Positions 32,495 to 41,709 of a stretch of 64,000 nt of DNA are shown here, one piece after another; the stretch's first letter is position 1; every line of letters begins with the position of its first letter. This DNA is from Chloroflexota bacterium (lineage in GTDB: Bacteria > Chloroflexota > Anaerolineae > Aggregatilineales > Phototrophicaceae): positions 248,001 to 312,000 of the forward strand of contig JACRPS010000010.1 in assembly GCA_016223085.1 (NCBI GenBank), in the 5' to 3' direction. A program made the translations under genes and the position numbers. The notes under the pieces were generated by a model. That model was not told the origin of the DNA. It saw only the letters and a program-made list of their open reading frames with translations, and made no database searches.

Positions 32495-35020
32495 CTATTT
32501 CCCCCTTGCGCGCTTCTCCATAATCTCCTTGAAGGGGTCCTGGCCGGGTTTAATCAGCACCTTGCGGGTGCGGCCTCCGGCTTCGGCTTCACCCACCACG
32601 CCCAGTTCGTAGAGCAAATCCATCACACGGGCAGCGCGCGGGTAGCCCAGGCCAAGCCGCCGCTGAATCAGCGAGGCGGACGCTTCGCCTTCGGCGATCA
32701 CCAGTTCAATCGCCTTTTCCAGCATCGGGTCGGTTTCGGCCAGGAATTCGCGCCGAGTCAGGCCGCGTTCCCAGGGGCCGATGCCAACGTCCTCGGTTTT
32801 GCCTTTGGCGACCTGCTCCTCGTGCCATGTCTTCCAATGGTTGACAATGGCGCGTACCTCGTCGTCCGACACGTAACAGCCCTGCAAACGACGCGGGCCG
32901 GCAGCGTCCGACGCCAGATAGAGCATGTCGCCCTTGCCGAGCAGGTTTTCCGCGCCGACCGAATCCAGAATGACACGCGAGTCCACGCTGGACGCGACCG
33001 AAAACGCGATGCGCGAGGGGAAATTGGCTTTAATCAGGCCGGTGATCACGTCCACGCTGGGGCGCTGCGTGGCGACGACCAGGTGCATCCCGACAGCGCG
33101 CGCCATCTGCGCCAGCCGCGTGATCGTCTTTTCCGTTTCTTCCGGGCGGGACAGCATCAGATCGCCGATTTCGTCCACGAGAATGACGATGTACGGCAGA
33201 TATTCGTCTTTCTGGCGGCGGCTGAGGCGCGAGTTGTAGATGTCAATGTTGCGGGCGGCGTACTCTTCCAGCAGCTTGTAGCGCCGGTCCATCTCGCGGG
33301 TGCACCAGCGCAGCACGCCGATGATGCGCTCCTGGTCGGTTTCGACCGGCCCCATCAGGTGCGGCAGGCCGTTAAAACGGCTCAGTTCGACCATCTTGGG
33401 GTCGAGCATGATGAGCTTGATTTTGTCGGGCGTGTTATTCAGCACCAGCGCGGCAGTCATAGCGGCGATACAGACCGACTTGCCGGAGCCGGTCGTGCCG
33501 GCGATCAGCAGGTGCGGCATCTGCGCCAGATCAACGGCCAGCGGCGCGCCGGAGACATCGCGCCCTAACGGGATAAACAGTGGCGATTTGGCCTTCGCCA
33601 GTTGATCCTGAAACGTCTTGCTTTCGAAGACCGAACGCAGCGCGACGATGCTGGGGTTGCGGTTTGGCACTTCGATGCCGACATAGCTGTGACCGGGGAC
33701 GGGCGCTTCGATACGCAGACGTTTGGCGGACAGCGCCAGCGCCAGGTCACTGGAGAGCGACGCGATTTTGCTGACGCGGGTGCGCTGCAGGACCGTTTCG
33801 CCTTCATCGGTGGTGGTTTCGCGGAAGGGCTGGACGGCGTACTGCGTCACCGTCGGGCCGACTTTCACTTCCACCACGTCCACGTCAATGTCAAATTCGA
33901 GCAGCGTGTTTTCGATCAGCACGACGTTGGTATTGATTTCCTGCTCGTCCGGCATGTTCAGTTCGATGTCGCGCAGTAGCTCCAGCGGCGGCAGGCTCAC
34001 ATCGCGCTTGGGCACGCGCTTGATCTCTTTCATATCCGCGACGGTGAAATAGCGTTTCACCCGCCCGTCCGGGCGTTCGACCTGCTGGATGCCTTTTACC
34101 TTTTTGCCCTTAAACGTGCCAATAGCGTTAAAGTTCAGTTTGAGATCGTCTGGTTGCGTCAGGGGCAAATCGTGTTCCAGCGTCGGCAGCACTTCTTTGG
34201 CTGCTGGTGCTGCACCGGGGCGCAGCGACGGCGGCAGGTCTGCCGGGTTAATCCGCACCCGCACAATCATGCTGCTGGTCGCGCGGCGTGTGGGTGGGGC
34301 GGGCGGCTCCAACGGGTTATCCGGCAGGGCCGGGGCGGTCGGCTGGCGCTGGCGGCGGGGTTTAGGCGGCTGCGCCATCTTCTCGGCGAAGGCATCCAGC
34401 CGCTGGATGCTCCACTTCAGCGCGGTCTGAATGTGGCGGCGGCGCATCCCCAGCACAACGCCCACGCTGACGATCAAAACCGCGCTATAAAATATCAGGG
34501 CAGTGGTGGAACCGAGCAGACCGCTGATGGCCGAACTGAGCGCCCAGCCGATGTAACCACCGCCGCGACCGGCACGGGCAATGGCGCGCAGCTCCGGGTC
34601 GCCGCTGTACAGGTGTAGCAGCGCCAGCAGCGCGAGGAAGGCGAGTTCCAGCGCCAGCATCCGCCGCGCCGAAAACTTCACCGAGATGTTCAGCTTCGGC
34701 AGCAGGATAAACACGCCCAGGCCGAAGATGCCCACCGATACCAGAATACTGCCGTAACCGAACAGGCTGGTCAACGCGTTTGACCAGGCGTTGGCGATGG
34801 TCGCGTCCGACGCCAGGTTAAACAGCGACAGAAACGATACGATGCCAAACACGATCAGCACAATCGCGGCGATCTCGTCGCCCCAGGGTGGCAGGCTGTC
34901 GAACAGCGCGTCCCAGAACTCCGGCTTCACCGTGTACTGCTTTGGCGCTGGCGGCGGAGTCTTGGTTGCAGGTTTTTTGTTATTCTCTGGCGGTTTACCA
35001 GCCGATTTGTGCTGCGCCAT
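32495..35020 (-). CDS. ftsK: FtsK/SpoIIIE-type DNA translocase
   Basis: 841 residues. Four N-terminal transmembrane segments (for example IVLIVFGIVSFLSLFNL and MLALELAFLALLALLHLY) precede a Pro-rich linker (PPKPRRQRQPTAPALPDN), the alpha-beta motor with Walker A LLIAGTTGSGKSV and Walker B YIVILVDEIGDLML, and a C-terminal winged-helix gamma domain (SLIQRRLGLGYPRAARVMDL) that in other FtsK proteins reads orientation sequences. It pumps chromosomal DNA through the septum. ATG 35020 follows GAGG; an extension of the frame to 35128 runs through a palindromic repeat and is rejected. Middle region is shorter than in E. coli FtsK, similar to SpoIIIE. Confidence 0.95.
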   Translation of the reverse strand: MAQHKSAGKPPENNKKPATKTPPPAPKQYTVKPEFWDALFDSLPPWGDEIAAIVLIVFGIVSFLSLFNLASDATIANAWSNALTSLFGYGSILVSVGIFGLGVFILLPKLNISVKFSARRMLALELAFLALLALLHLYSGDPELRAIARAGRGGGYIGWALSSAISGLLGSTTALIFYSAVLIVSVGVVLGMRRRHIQTALKWSIQRLDAFAEKMAQPPKPRRQRQPTAPALPDNPLEPPAPPTRRATSSMIVRVRINPADLPPSLRPGAAPAAKEVLPTLEHDLPLTQPDDLKLNFNAIGTFKGKKVKGIQQVERPDGRVKRYFTVADMKEIKRVPKRDVSLPPLELLRDIELNMPDEQEINTNVVLIENTLLEFDIDVDVVEVKVGPTVTQYAVQPFRETTTDEGETVLQRTRVSKIASLSSDLALALSAKRLRIEAPVPGHSYVGIEVPNRNPSIVALRSVFESKTFQDQLAKAKSPLFIPLGRDVSGAPLAVDLAQMPHLLIAGTTGSGKSVCIAAMTAALVLNNTPDKIKLIMLDPKMVELSRFNGLPHLMGPVETDQERIIGVLRWCTREMDRRYKLLEEYAARNIDIYNSRLSRRQKDEYLPYIVILVDEIGDLMLSRPEETEKTITRLAQMARAVGMHLVVATQRPSVDVITGLIKANFPSRIAFSVASSVDSRVILDSVGAENLLGKGDMLYLASDAAGPRRLQGCYVSDDEVRAIVNHWKTWHEEQVAKGKTEDVGIGPWERGLTRREFLAETDPMLEKAIELVIAEGEASASLIQRRLGLGYPRAARVMDLLYELGVVGEAEAGGRTRKVLIKPGQDPFKEIMEKRARGK

Positions 35021-35063
35021 AAACCTCGAACAAGCAATGAGCGATTGGCGGTTGGCAGTTGGT

Positions 35064-35092
35064 GTAGAGACATGGCGCCGCCATGTCCCTAC
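35064..35092. repeat. GTAGGG palindromic repeat, copy 7
   Basis: GTAGAGACATGGC and GCCATGTCCCTAC flank GCC; one A-C mismatch near the tip. Upstream of ftsK. Immediately left of it, 35041-35062 carries a GCGATTGGC...GGCAGTTGG segment resembling one at 54171. Confidence 0.75.
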
Positions 35093-35186
35093 GACGTTGC
35101 CCAATGCAGCCAAGCGCCGGTCTAGCAAACAATGGTTCTATTATAGCCGTCTTTGATTGGTTTGCCGCAAGCAGACTGAAGCATCC

Positions 35187-35215
35187 AAAAAGGCCAGAGC
35201 GAAAACCCTGGCCTT
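35187..35215 (-). terminator. Terminator of the S1-domain gene
   Basis: Minus strand: AAGGCCAG, a 10-base loop, CTGGCCTT running into TTTTT. A strong intrinsic terminator about 50 bases after the S1 gene stop codon. Confidence 0.85.
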
Positions 35216-35265
35216 CTGGTATTCAGGCTGAACCGGACACAGACGATAGTCCCGGCAATTCCAGG

Positions 35266-36252
35266 TTACTGGCTGGGACGCAGACTTAGACCCAACCGGC
35301 GCGCCTGACTGTCAATGCTCAGGATGCGCGCTTCCACGTACTGGCCTTCGCTCACGACGTTACGCGGGTGGAGGAAGTGCCCTTCCGCCAGTTCCGAGAC
35401 GTGAATCAGCCCTTCCAGACCTTCTTCAATGCAGGCGAACGCGCCAAAATCAACGACGTTGGTAATCACACCCTGGACGATTTCGCCAACCTGATACCGT
35501 TCACTGACGGTCTTCCAGGGGTCGGGATGCAGGCGTTTGATGCTGAGCGCCACGCGCCCGGCGTCCCGGTCTACGTCCAGTACGTACACGTTCACAATCT
35601 GCCCGCGCTGGAGCATGTCGGACGGATGACCGACGCGCCCCCAGCTTAATTCGCTGATGTGAATCAGCCCTTCCAGCCCGCCCAGGTCCACAAACGCGCC
35701 GAAGTCACATAGATTGGTGATCGAGCCGGAGACACAATCCCCTGGTTGCAGCCGGTGCAGAATCTGGGCACGCTCACCCGGTTGAACGTGCGCGGCGCGT
35801 TCCGACAGAATCAGGCGATTTTGCTCCGCGTTGAGTTCGATCACCCGCAGTTTGAGCCTTTGCCCAATCCAGGAGATCAACGCGCGGCGGCGGACGATGC
35901 TGTTGGCGGTAACCGGAAACTCGGTGAGCTGGCTGGCCGGAACGAAGCCGTGCAGGCTGCGCCACTCCACCAGCAGGCCGCCGCGATTGTAGCCGACCAC
36001 CGGCAGTTCAACGACTTCATCGTTGTCCATGATGCGCTGCATCTCAACCCAGTCGGCATCGGTCATGGTGCCGGTAGTGAGATGCCCATTGGAATGATAT
36101 GGGGCGTCCGCGTAGTCTACAGCGTCGTCGTTCGCGGCGGCCAATGGCGATACCTCGGCGCCTTCCCCTTCGCTGAGTAGCGCAGACCAGTAACCTTCGT
36201 CTAACTGTGGTGGCAGTGATGGAGAGTCCTGCCGGTGAATGTTTGTCGACAT
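35266..36252 (-). CDS. S1 RNA-binding domain protein (ribosomal S1-like)
   Basis: 328 residues with three S1 OB-fold domains, following an acidic N-terminal extension of about 70 residues: VVELPVVGYNRGGLLVEW..., then GDCVSGSITNLCDFGAFVDLG and GEIVQGVITNVVDFGAFACIE. The last two carry the classical GLIHISELS / GLIHVSELA motif; the first is diverged. This is the arrangement of short bacterial ribosomal protein S1 homologues, which help mRNA bind the ribosome; it could equally be an RNA-turnover factor. It has its own extended -10 promoter, a leader hairpin (36284-36300) and a strong terminator, so it is a single-gene unit. S1 often represses its own translation. Confidence 0.85.
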   Translation of the reverse strand: MSTNIHRQDSPSLPPQLDEGYWSALLSEGEGAEVSPLAAANDDAVDYADAPYHSNGHLTTGTMTDADWVEMQRIMDNDEVVELPVVGYNRGGLLVEWRSLHGFVPASQLTEFPVTANSIVRRRALISWIGQRLKLRVIELNAEQNRLILSERAAHVQPGERAQILHRLQPGDCVSGSITNLCDFGAFVDLGGLEGLIHISELSWGRVGHPSDMLQRGQIVNVYVLDVDRDAGRVALSIKRLHPDPWKTVSERYQVGEIVQGVITNVVDFGAFACIEEGLEGLIHVSELAEGHFLHPRNVVSEGQYVEARILSIDSQARRLGLSLRPSQ

Positions 36253-36317
36253 CCGCTTCCCCTTGAAATAACACTAATTGGCGTGAGAGGTAGGGTTAGA
36301 ACCTATTTCCCTGGCAA

Positions 36318-36326
36318 ATTATAACA
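36318..36326 (-). promoter_or_regulatory. Extended -10 promoter of the S1-domain gene
   Basis: TGTTATAAT on the minus strand, a consensus TGN-extended -10, about 65 bases before the start codon. The leader contains a TAGG/CCTA hairpin. Confidence 0.55.
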
Positions 36327-36357
36327 CTGTATCTACCCGGCTGAACCTTGACATCTA

Positions 36358-38283
36358 TCATGCTTTTGTACGCGCATGTTCCATTTCTATCAGCGTATCG
36401 GCCACCGCTTCGATGGCGATGCGCTGTTTTCGGTACAGGTCCGGCTCGCTTAACGCCAGCCGCAGCGCCACATCGCGCACCTTGTTTTTCTCGATGAAGC
36501 GTTGTTCCAGTATATTATAGATGGTCCATTCAGGACTCAGCAGTTTGCGCTCACCCGGCGGGCGCTGCTTTTCGATGGCGGCCAGCAGCACCGCCCGCAG
36601 CGCGCGCGCCGGGTTGTTGCTGTTGTCTGGCAGGGCGCTCTGGACGATGCCCAATTCCAGGAGGCGGCTGCTGGTCAGGCCGGGGCCGCCCCAGTAGTGC
36701 CGCAGCGCCGCCCGCACCTGGTCTATAAACTGCTCGCGGTCAATCGCGCCGTTTTCCATCAGCGGCTGCGGCCCACGCCCGTGTTTGAATTCCACATCGG
36801 CGGCACGGGTGCGGGTCACGTTGATCTGCGGCAGCAGCCCTTCCAGCGCGGCGTAAATCTCGGATTGCAGCCGCATGTCATCCAACGTTTCAGCAGCGCG
36901 GCGCGCCAGCGACCGGAAGGTGCGTTCCTCGTCGGTGGTCAGGTTAATTTCCGGCGCGCGCGCCTGGATACCCATAAAACCGATCAGGATGCGGCTGCCG
37001 TCCTCGCTGGCGGTACGCTTGCTGTAAAGCGGGACAATCCAGTACGAATGCCACGACAGCAAGCCGGTTTCCTGCTCCAAATCGGCTGTTTCCAGCAGCG
37101 CCAGCAGCGTGGGGCGTTCGTCCTCCAGCCACTGCGCGCTGGGCCGCGCCGGGCCGGTCGCGGCGACCACCTCTGCGCCGTTCTCGCCCAGCGAGACTAC
37201 AAACGCTGTGCTGACCTGAAGGTAATCGCAGATCGCGCCCACAATCGCGTCCAGAAGCTGCTGCAAATCGGCGCGGGTCAGCAGGCGTTCGCTCAGGTTT
37301 TGCAGCTTGCCAAGCTGGTCGCCGTCCTCTGACGAGTAAATCAGGTGTTTTTCCAGCCAGGGCAGGATGATGGCGACCGTCCACTGCCACAGCAGCACCA
37401 CCGCCACGACCGCGAACGGCATCAGGCTGTCGCCGGGCAGGCCGATGATGCGGGTGGCCGGTGTCATAAAGATGATAATCACCAGCGCCAGTAGCCCGGT
37501 GGCCGGGCCGCGCAGCATAAACCGCAGCAGGTCGGCCTTCACTACCCGGTCGGGAACGCGCGTCCCGAAGAAGGACAGCGGATACGACAGAAACAGCAGC
37601 ATCAGAATGATGACCAGATTGCTGGCGTTGACCAGAAACAGCATCGCCAGCGTATCGGTTTCGCTCTGGCCGAGGACTACCGAATACGGGAAAATGCCCA
37701 ATGCTGGCGTCAGCAGCGCGAACTGCAAGTAGCCCATACGGCGGCGCGTGTCACGCGTGAGGCAGCGTTTGCGGGCGCGCTGGACATTAATGAGCGCCAC
37801 GCCGGTAGCGATGAGGAAATAGGCAAAATAGACCGGGAACACGGGCCCGGCGCGCAGCACCACCGATTGGGCGCGAAAGACCGGCTGCATCAGGACGTTG
37901 CTGAAGGCCGCCAGGATGATAAACATCGAGCCGATCAGGTACAGGATGCGAGCGACGCGGCGGCGGCGCCCCCGCGAGGGCAGACCGGTGGTTGCCAGCA
38001 GCGCGTCGGACAGGTGAAACATGGCCGCCGGCATCAGCGCGATACCGATCCACTGGAGGCGCAGAATCGCGTCCACTGTGCGCAGGCTTGGCCCCAGTGC
38101 TACCAGTACGTCGCCGATGTAAACAATCGTCACGCAGGCCAGCACAATGCCGGAGGTGCGGGCGACGCGGTTGCGCAGGTTGCGGGTGAGGTTGTAGAGC
38201 AGCATGGACGCGGACACCACGACGATGGCCGCCGTCAGCGTTTCGTTGAGCGAGCGCAGCAGAACCAGGAACAGATCGTTCAT
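36358..38283 (-). CDS. 7TM-GAF membrane sensor-like protein without kinase domain
   Basis: 641 residues. The first 320 hold seven to nine transmembrane helices in the pattern of the histidine-kinase 7TM sensor domain (LTAAIVVVSASMLLYNL, IVLACVTIVYIGDVLVALGP and so on). A GAF-like domain follows (LTRADLQQLLDAIVGAICDYL, STAFVVSLGENGAEVVA), then a helical C-terminus. No HisKA box, HATPase, GGDEF or response-regulator motif is seen, so it cannot phosphorylate by itself. The final segment (VRDVALRLALSEPDLYRKQR) is helix-rich and may bind a partner. It is the last gene of the rpoD operon, eight bases after a GNAT gene. Probably an integral-membrane ligand or redox sensor; function unknown. Confidence 0.7.
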   Translation of the reverse strand: MNDLFLVLLRSLNETLTAAIVVVSASMLLYNLTRNLRNRVARTSGIVLACVTIVYIGDVLVALGPSLRTVDAILRLQWIGIALMPAAMFHLSDALLATTGLPSRGRRRRVARILYLIGSMFIILAAFSNVLMQPVFRAQSVVLRAGPVFPVYFAYFLIATGVALINVQRARKRCLTRDTRRRMGYLQFALLTPALGIFPYSVVLGQSETDTLAMLFLVNASNLVIILMLLFLSYPLSFFGTRVPDRVVKADLLRFMLRGPATGLLALVIIIFMTPATRIIGLPGDSLMPFAVVAVVLLWQWTVAIILPWLEKHLIYSSEDGDQLGKLQNLSERLLTRADLQQLLDAIVGAICDYLQVSTAFVVSLGENGAEVVAATGPARPSAQWLEDERPTLLALLETADLEQETGLLSWHSYWIVPLYSKRTASEDGSRILIGFMGIQARAPEINLTTDEERTFRSLARRAAETLDDMRLQSEIYAALEGLLPQINVTRTRAADVEFKHGRGPQPLMENGAIDREQFIDQVRAALRHYWGGPGLTSSRLLELGIVQSALPDNSNNPARALRAVLLAAIEKQRPPGERKLLSPEWTIYNILEQRFIEKNKVRDVALRLALSEPDLYRKQRIAIEAVADTLIEMEHARTKA

Positions 38284-38291
38284 GCCGAACC

Positions 38292-38846
38292 TCAGCGCAG
38301 GGATTGGCCGAAGAACAGGGCAATGTCCTGATTCGGGAAATACTGGTCGTTATAACCGCAGAACGTAAAACCTGCCGTGCGGCAGAAGACAATGGCCGGA
38401 TAATTGCGGGTATCCATTTCCGCCGTGAGCTGGTCGAGGCCGTGCTCCTTCGCCCACTGTCGGGCAACGTTGACCAGCCGCGTCCCGATGCGCCGCCGGC
38501 GGAACGGGCGCGAGACGACCATATCCTGAATCCGCGCCATCCGGTAAGCCGGGTCGGTTCGCATCGTCAGGTAAGCCAGGATGCCCTGCCCGTCCTTGCT
38601 GGCGACCACCAGAAAACACTGGTCTGGCGGCAGCGCCAGCCGCAGTCGGTATTCATCCGCCGGATAGTCCGCTTCCAGCGTGCGTGGCAGGCGCTGGGTT
38701 TTAAACGAAATCTGATAATCGCCGGGCTGTTCGTTCACCGTCATCTGCCAGACGTGATCGGTGTCGTAGCGGTGGTCAAGCGCCAGACAGGCGGCAAGGT
38801 CGCTTTCCAGGCCATCCCGGATAACAATACTGAGTAACGTGGACAT
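38292..38846 (-). CDS. GNAT family N-acetyltransferase
   Basis: 184 residues. The acetyl-CoA loop is the R/Q-x-x-G-x-G/A variant in VSRPFRRRRIGTRLVNVARQWA, preceded by the strand CFLVVASKDGQGILAYLTMR and followed by LDQLTAEMDTRNYPAIVFCRTAGF, a typical GNAT ending. Substrate unknown. It is the third gene of the rpoD operon, between a LiaF-like membrane protein and the 7TM-GAF protein, with gaps of ten bases or less. Confidence 0.85.
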   Translation of the reverse strand: MSTLLSIVIRDGLESDLAACLALDHRYDTDHVWQMTVNEQPGDYQISFKTQRLPRTLEADYPADEYRLRLALPPDQCFLVVASKDGQGILAYLTMRTDPAYRMARIQDMVVSRPFRRRRIGTRLVNVARQWAKEHGLDQLTAEMDTRNYPAIVFCRTAGFTFCGYNDQYFPNQDIALFFGQSLR

Positions 38847-38855
38847 GGCGCACCT

Positions 38856-39641
38856 TCAGGTTAAATAAGCGTCCCCGAACGTGCCGTGCAGGGTAATTTC
38901 GACCAGCGGGGCAGAGGCATCAGCATCCAGCGAGACGTACAAACCCGGTTCCGGCTGTTCGTAGCGGCGGTCATCGGCGTGAACGCGGAACAGCCCGCCG
39001 GCGTGGTTGGTAATCATCACCCGATAACCCACCGGCGTAATCAGGTGGATGTTCCCCAGCGTCGAATGCAGGCGCACCGGGCCGAGCGATTCACGCGGGG
39101 CGGTGAGACGGATGTCGCCAATGCCGGTGGCGATCACCGCTTCCTGCAAAATCAGACCGGAGAGATCGAAATTAACGTTGCCCAGGTGGGTGCTGATGAG
39201 GATTTGCCAGGGTAGATCGCCCGCCAGTCCCATTTCCCAGTCGGCCAACGAATACCAGGGGGTGGCAGCGCGATCCATTCTGAGATAAGTATGCGTATCG
39301 TTGACACTCATGAAGGGGCGGGAGTTGCCGGCGTACTGCCCGGCGATCAGGCGGCCTTCGCGCTGGAGAGCGCGAAGGCTTACGTCAATGTCGCCCGCGC
39401 TGATTTCCAGCGTGGCCGATTCAACGCTGCCGCGCGTGATGCCAAAGGTGCGGGCCTCGGCGCTAGGAATCAGGTCGCCGCGCAGCAGGATGCCTGCCCC
39501 CGCGACGACCAGCAGCAGCGGCCACAGCGCCGTGACGTTAAAGTTCTCCAGCAGGAGGAAATTATGCAGCAGCAGGACCACGCCGACGGCGGCGAGTCCC
39601 AGCGGCCACAACCAGGGGCCGCGCGAACCTTTGGCTGGCAA
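38856..39641 (-). CDS. LiaF-like membrane protein
   Basis: 261 residues. Two short transmembrane segments (LWPLGLAAVGVVLLLHNFLLL and ALWPLLLVVAGAGILLRG) match the LiaI/LiaF-type N-terminal module, and the rest is a beta-rich outer domain with repeated strands (LEISAGDIDVSL, NVNFDLSGLILQEAVIATGIGDIRL, VRLHSTLGNIHLITP), the DUF2154-like/adhesin-like beta-helix of LiaF proteins. In Firmicutes, LiaF restrains an envelope-stress two-component system; here no LiaSR is adjacent, and the gene follows rpoD by six bases. Confidence 0.75.
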   Translation of the reverse strand: MPAKGSRGPWLWPLGLAAVGVVLLLHNFLLLENFNVTALWPLLLVVAGAGILLRGDLIPSAEARTFGITRGSVESATLEISAGDIDVSLRALQREGRLIAGQYAGNSRPFMSVNDTHTYLRMDRAATPWYSLADWEMGLAGDLPWQILISTHLGNVNFDLSGLILQEAVIATGIGDIRLTAPRESLGPVRLHSTLGNIHLITPVGYRVMITNHAGGLFRVHADDRRYEQPEPGLYVSLDADASAPLVEITLHGTFGDAYLT

Positions 39642-39647
39642 GGGTGT

Positions 39648-40892
39648 CTACTCCTCGTACAGATAATCCCGAAGGATAACGTGAGCCGAGGATTGGCGCA
39701 AGCGGTTAAGCGCCTGGGCCTCCAACTGGCGCACCCGTTCGCGGGTGACGCCGATGGTTTGCCCCACCTCTTCCAGGGTATACACGCGCCCGTCTTCGAG
39801 TCCGTAGCGCAGCCGTAAAATCTGCGCCTCGCGGGTGGGCAGGCGGTTCAACGCCCGTTCCAACTGCTCGTGGAGCAGGTGGGTTGCCACTTCTTCCGAC
39901 GGCGCGGGGCTGCTGACATCTTCGACAAAATCGCCGAAGGTCGAGTCGCCTTCCTCGTCAATCGGAGTCTCCAAACTAACCGGATGGCGTGCGATCTCCA
40001 GCAGGTTTTCGATCTTGTCCGGCGTGGTTTCCATACCTTCCGCCAGTTCTTCAATCGAAGGTTCGCGCCCCAGTTCCTGAATCAGATTCAACTGCACCCG
40101 GCGCATCCGGTTTAACTGGTCGCCCATATGCACCGGCACGCGAATCGTGCGCCCCTGGTCGGCGACGGCGCGGCTGACCGCCTGCCGAATCCACCAGGTG
40201 GCATAGGTGCTGAACTTGTGGCCGCGCTGGTATTCAAACTTGTTGGTGGCCCGAATCAGGCCGATGTTGCCCTCCTGAATTAAATCCAGGAACGGCACAC
40301 CCCGGCCAATATACTTCTTGGCGACGCTGATGACGAGCCGCGCGTTGGCGCGCACCAGATGCTCCTGGGCGGCTTCGCCGTCATTGATAAGGCGGTAAAG
40401 CTCGTCAACGTCATCTTCGCCCAGCGCGTCACCGTATTCGTCAAGCTGCTCTTTCGCCAGCTTGCCCGCTTCCATACGCTTGGCAAGCGCCACTTCTTCC
40501 TCGGCAGTCAGCAGCGGCACCCGGCCAGCCTCTTTCAGGTACAGGCCAACCACGTCGTCGGTATCAATCGCCTGCTGATAGCCAGCATCTTCGATCAGGT
40601 CTTCATCCAGTTCGGCCAACGCCAGTTCCGGTTCTTCGTCCTCAACCAGATCGAGATCGGCATCGGGTGGAAGTTCCTCCGGGAACTGCGATTCCAACTG
40701 GTCCGCAGATAGCACCTCAATACCGGCTTCGGCCAGACCGTCCATCACCTCATCCAGCAGGTTGATGTCACGCTCGGCTTCCGGTATGAGCGCCAGAATA
40801 TCATCGTAGGTTATAGCCCCCTGTTCCTGGGCTTTTTGCATCAGTTGAGCGCGTAGCTGCTCTTTGCGATCTTGTACCATCAGCATCATCAT
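39648..40892 (-). CDS. rpoD: Principal RNA polymerase sigma factor (sigma-70)
   Basis: 414 residues of a group 1 sigma-70. Region 1.2 ([20 protein letters not shown]), region 2.1-2.4 ([56 protein letters not shown]), region 3 ([20 protein letters not shown]) and region 4 ([36 protein letters not shown]) are complete. Region 1.1 is short and acidic, and the large non-conserved insert of proteobacterial RpoD is absent. The N-terminus MMMLM gives several possible starts with no strong ribosome site. It heads a four-gene operon and is preceded by a 240-base region with a promoter and a palindrome. Many promoters in this window have the extended -10 this factor should read. Confidence 0.95.
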   Translation of the reverse strand: MMMLMVQDRKEQLRAQLMQKAQEQGAITYDDILALIPEAERDINLLDEVMDGLAEAGIEVLSADQLESQFPEELPPDADLDLVEDEEPELALAELDEDLIEDAGYQQAIDTDDVVGLYLKEAGRVPLLTAEEEVALAKRMEAGKLAKEQLDEYGDALGEDDVDELYRLINDGEAAQEHLVRANARLVISVAKKYIGRGVPFLDLIQEGNIGLIRATNKFEYQRGHKFSTYATWWIRQAVSRAVADQGRTIRVPVHMGDQLNRMRRVQLNLIQELGREPSIEELAEGMETTPDKIENLLEIARHPVSLETPIDEEGDSTFGDFVEDVSSPAPSEEVATHLLHEQLERALNRLPTREAQILRLRYGLEDGRVYTLEEVGQTIGVTRERVRQLEAQALNRLRQSSAHVILRDYLYEE

Positions 40893-41084
40893 AGGTCACT
40901 ACAGACACAAAGCCTTGCTCTCCAGGTAGCAAGGCAGTTCAACACAAGCCTGGATTATGACGTAAACTGAGCGAAAAGGCGACGTTTCAGGCTGGAATTA
41001 GCAGGAAATGCTTCGCGCCGACTCTAGGACAGGCCAACTTTATTGCGCCGGAACCTCCAGCACAATAAATCCAATTCGCATTGA

Positions 41085-41105
41085 TAATACACTTTCAGTG
41101 TATTA
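41085..41105. promoter_or_regulatory. Operator-like palindrome in the rpoD promoter
   Basis: TAATACACT and AGTGTATTA flank TTC: a perfect 9-bp inverted repeat just downstream of the predicted -10 of rpoD and covering the likely start site. Typical geometry for a repressor site. Confidence 0.5.
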
Positions 41106-41109
41106 ATTA

Positions 41110-41137
41110 CATTAACGCGGCAAACCGGCCTTGTCAA
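41110..41137 (-). promoter_or_regulatory. Promoter of rpoD
   Basis: Minus strand TTGACA (41137-41132), 17-base spacer, TAATGT. The -35 is perfect and overlaps the stop codon of the upstream DUF4340 gene; the -10 is weak, which with the palindrome suggests regulated expression. The leader is about 200 bases. Confidence 0.5.
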
Positions 41138-41709
41138 GTTAACGGTGGATGTGCAAGCTGCATCGCCAGATAGTCCACCGGCGCGCGTTCCAACAGGTAA
41201 AGCTCCTGGCGGTCATCCACCAGCGCGTAATACACCGTCCGTGAACCCGATAACGTCCCAATAGCGACGGCATGACCCTCACCATTCCGCAGCAGAACTT
41301 CGATAAACAGGTTGCCGTTTGGATTAAAACCGTATTCCCGCAGGTTGGTGCTGTCGGTCAGCGGCAGCGTACGCTCGTAATACAGCAGCACCACCGTTCG
41401 GGCAATAATAGACGCGGTGTCCGTGTCCAATCTTTCGTCAGCAGTGGCATCGGGCGCCGTCCACTGGCCGTCCGCGCCCCGGCTGATGAGAAACTCAATA
41501 TCGGAGTTCGGGTCGCGCAGCCGTATCGCCTGAATATCTAACACGGCCATGTCGGGAAAGACACGCGAATAGACCGGCGTGCCCTGCGCGGTTACGGTGG
41601 CCCGCAGCGATGCCAGCGATGGCGCTGGCTGGGGGCGGGTTTGCAGCACAGCGACCGCCGCCAGTGCCAGGAACAGCAGCAGCAGGACCAGCAGCACACG
41701 GCGGTTCAC
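41134..41709 (-). CDS. DUF4340-type membrane-anchored protein
   Basis: 191 residues with one N-terminal transmembrane segment (VLLVLLLLFLALAAVAVLQ) and a beta-rich outer domain (VYSRVFPDMAVLDIQAIRLRD, WTAPDATADERLDTDTASII, LREYGFNPNGNLFIEVLL) typical of DUF4340 proteins, which are encoded with GldG-type ABC systems. The start is taken as GTG 41709, which overlaps the GldG stop in a GTGA arrangement with GAGG upstream; an in-frame ATG at 41736 would overlap that gene by 31 bases. Last gene of the ABC operon. Confidence 0.75.
   Translation of the reverse strand: MNRRVLLVLLLLFLALAAVAVLQTRPQPAPSLASLRATVTAQGTPVYSRVFPDMAVLDIQAIRLRDPNSDIEFLISRGADGQWTAPDATADERLDTDTASIIARTVVLLYYERTLPLTDSTNLREYGFNPNGNLFIEVLLRNGEGHAVAIGTLSGSRTVYYALVDDRQELYLLERAPVDYLAMQLAHPPLT

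Noticed and set aside
35021-35128. N-terminal extension of FtsK
   Set aside because: It translates palindromic repeat copy 7 and lacks a ribosome site; ATG 35020 has GAGG.
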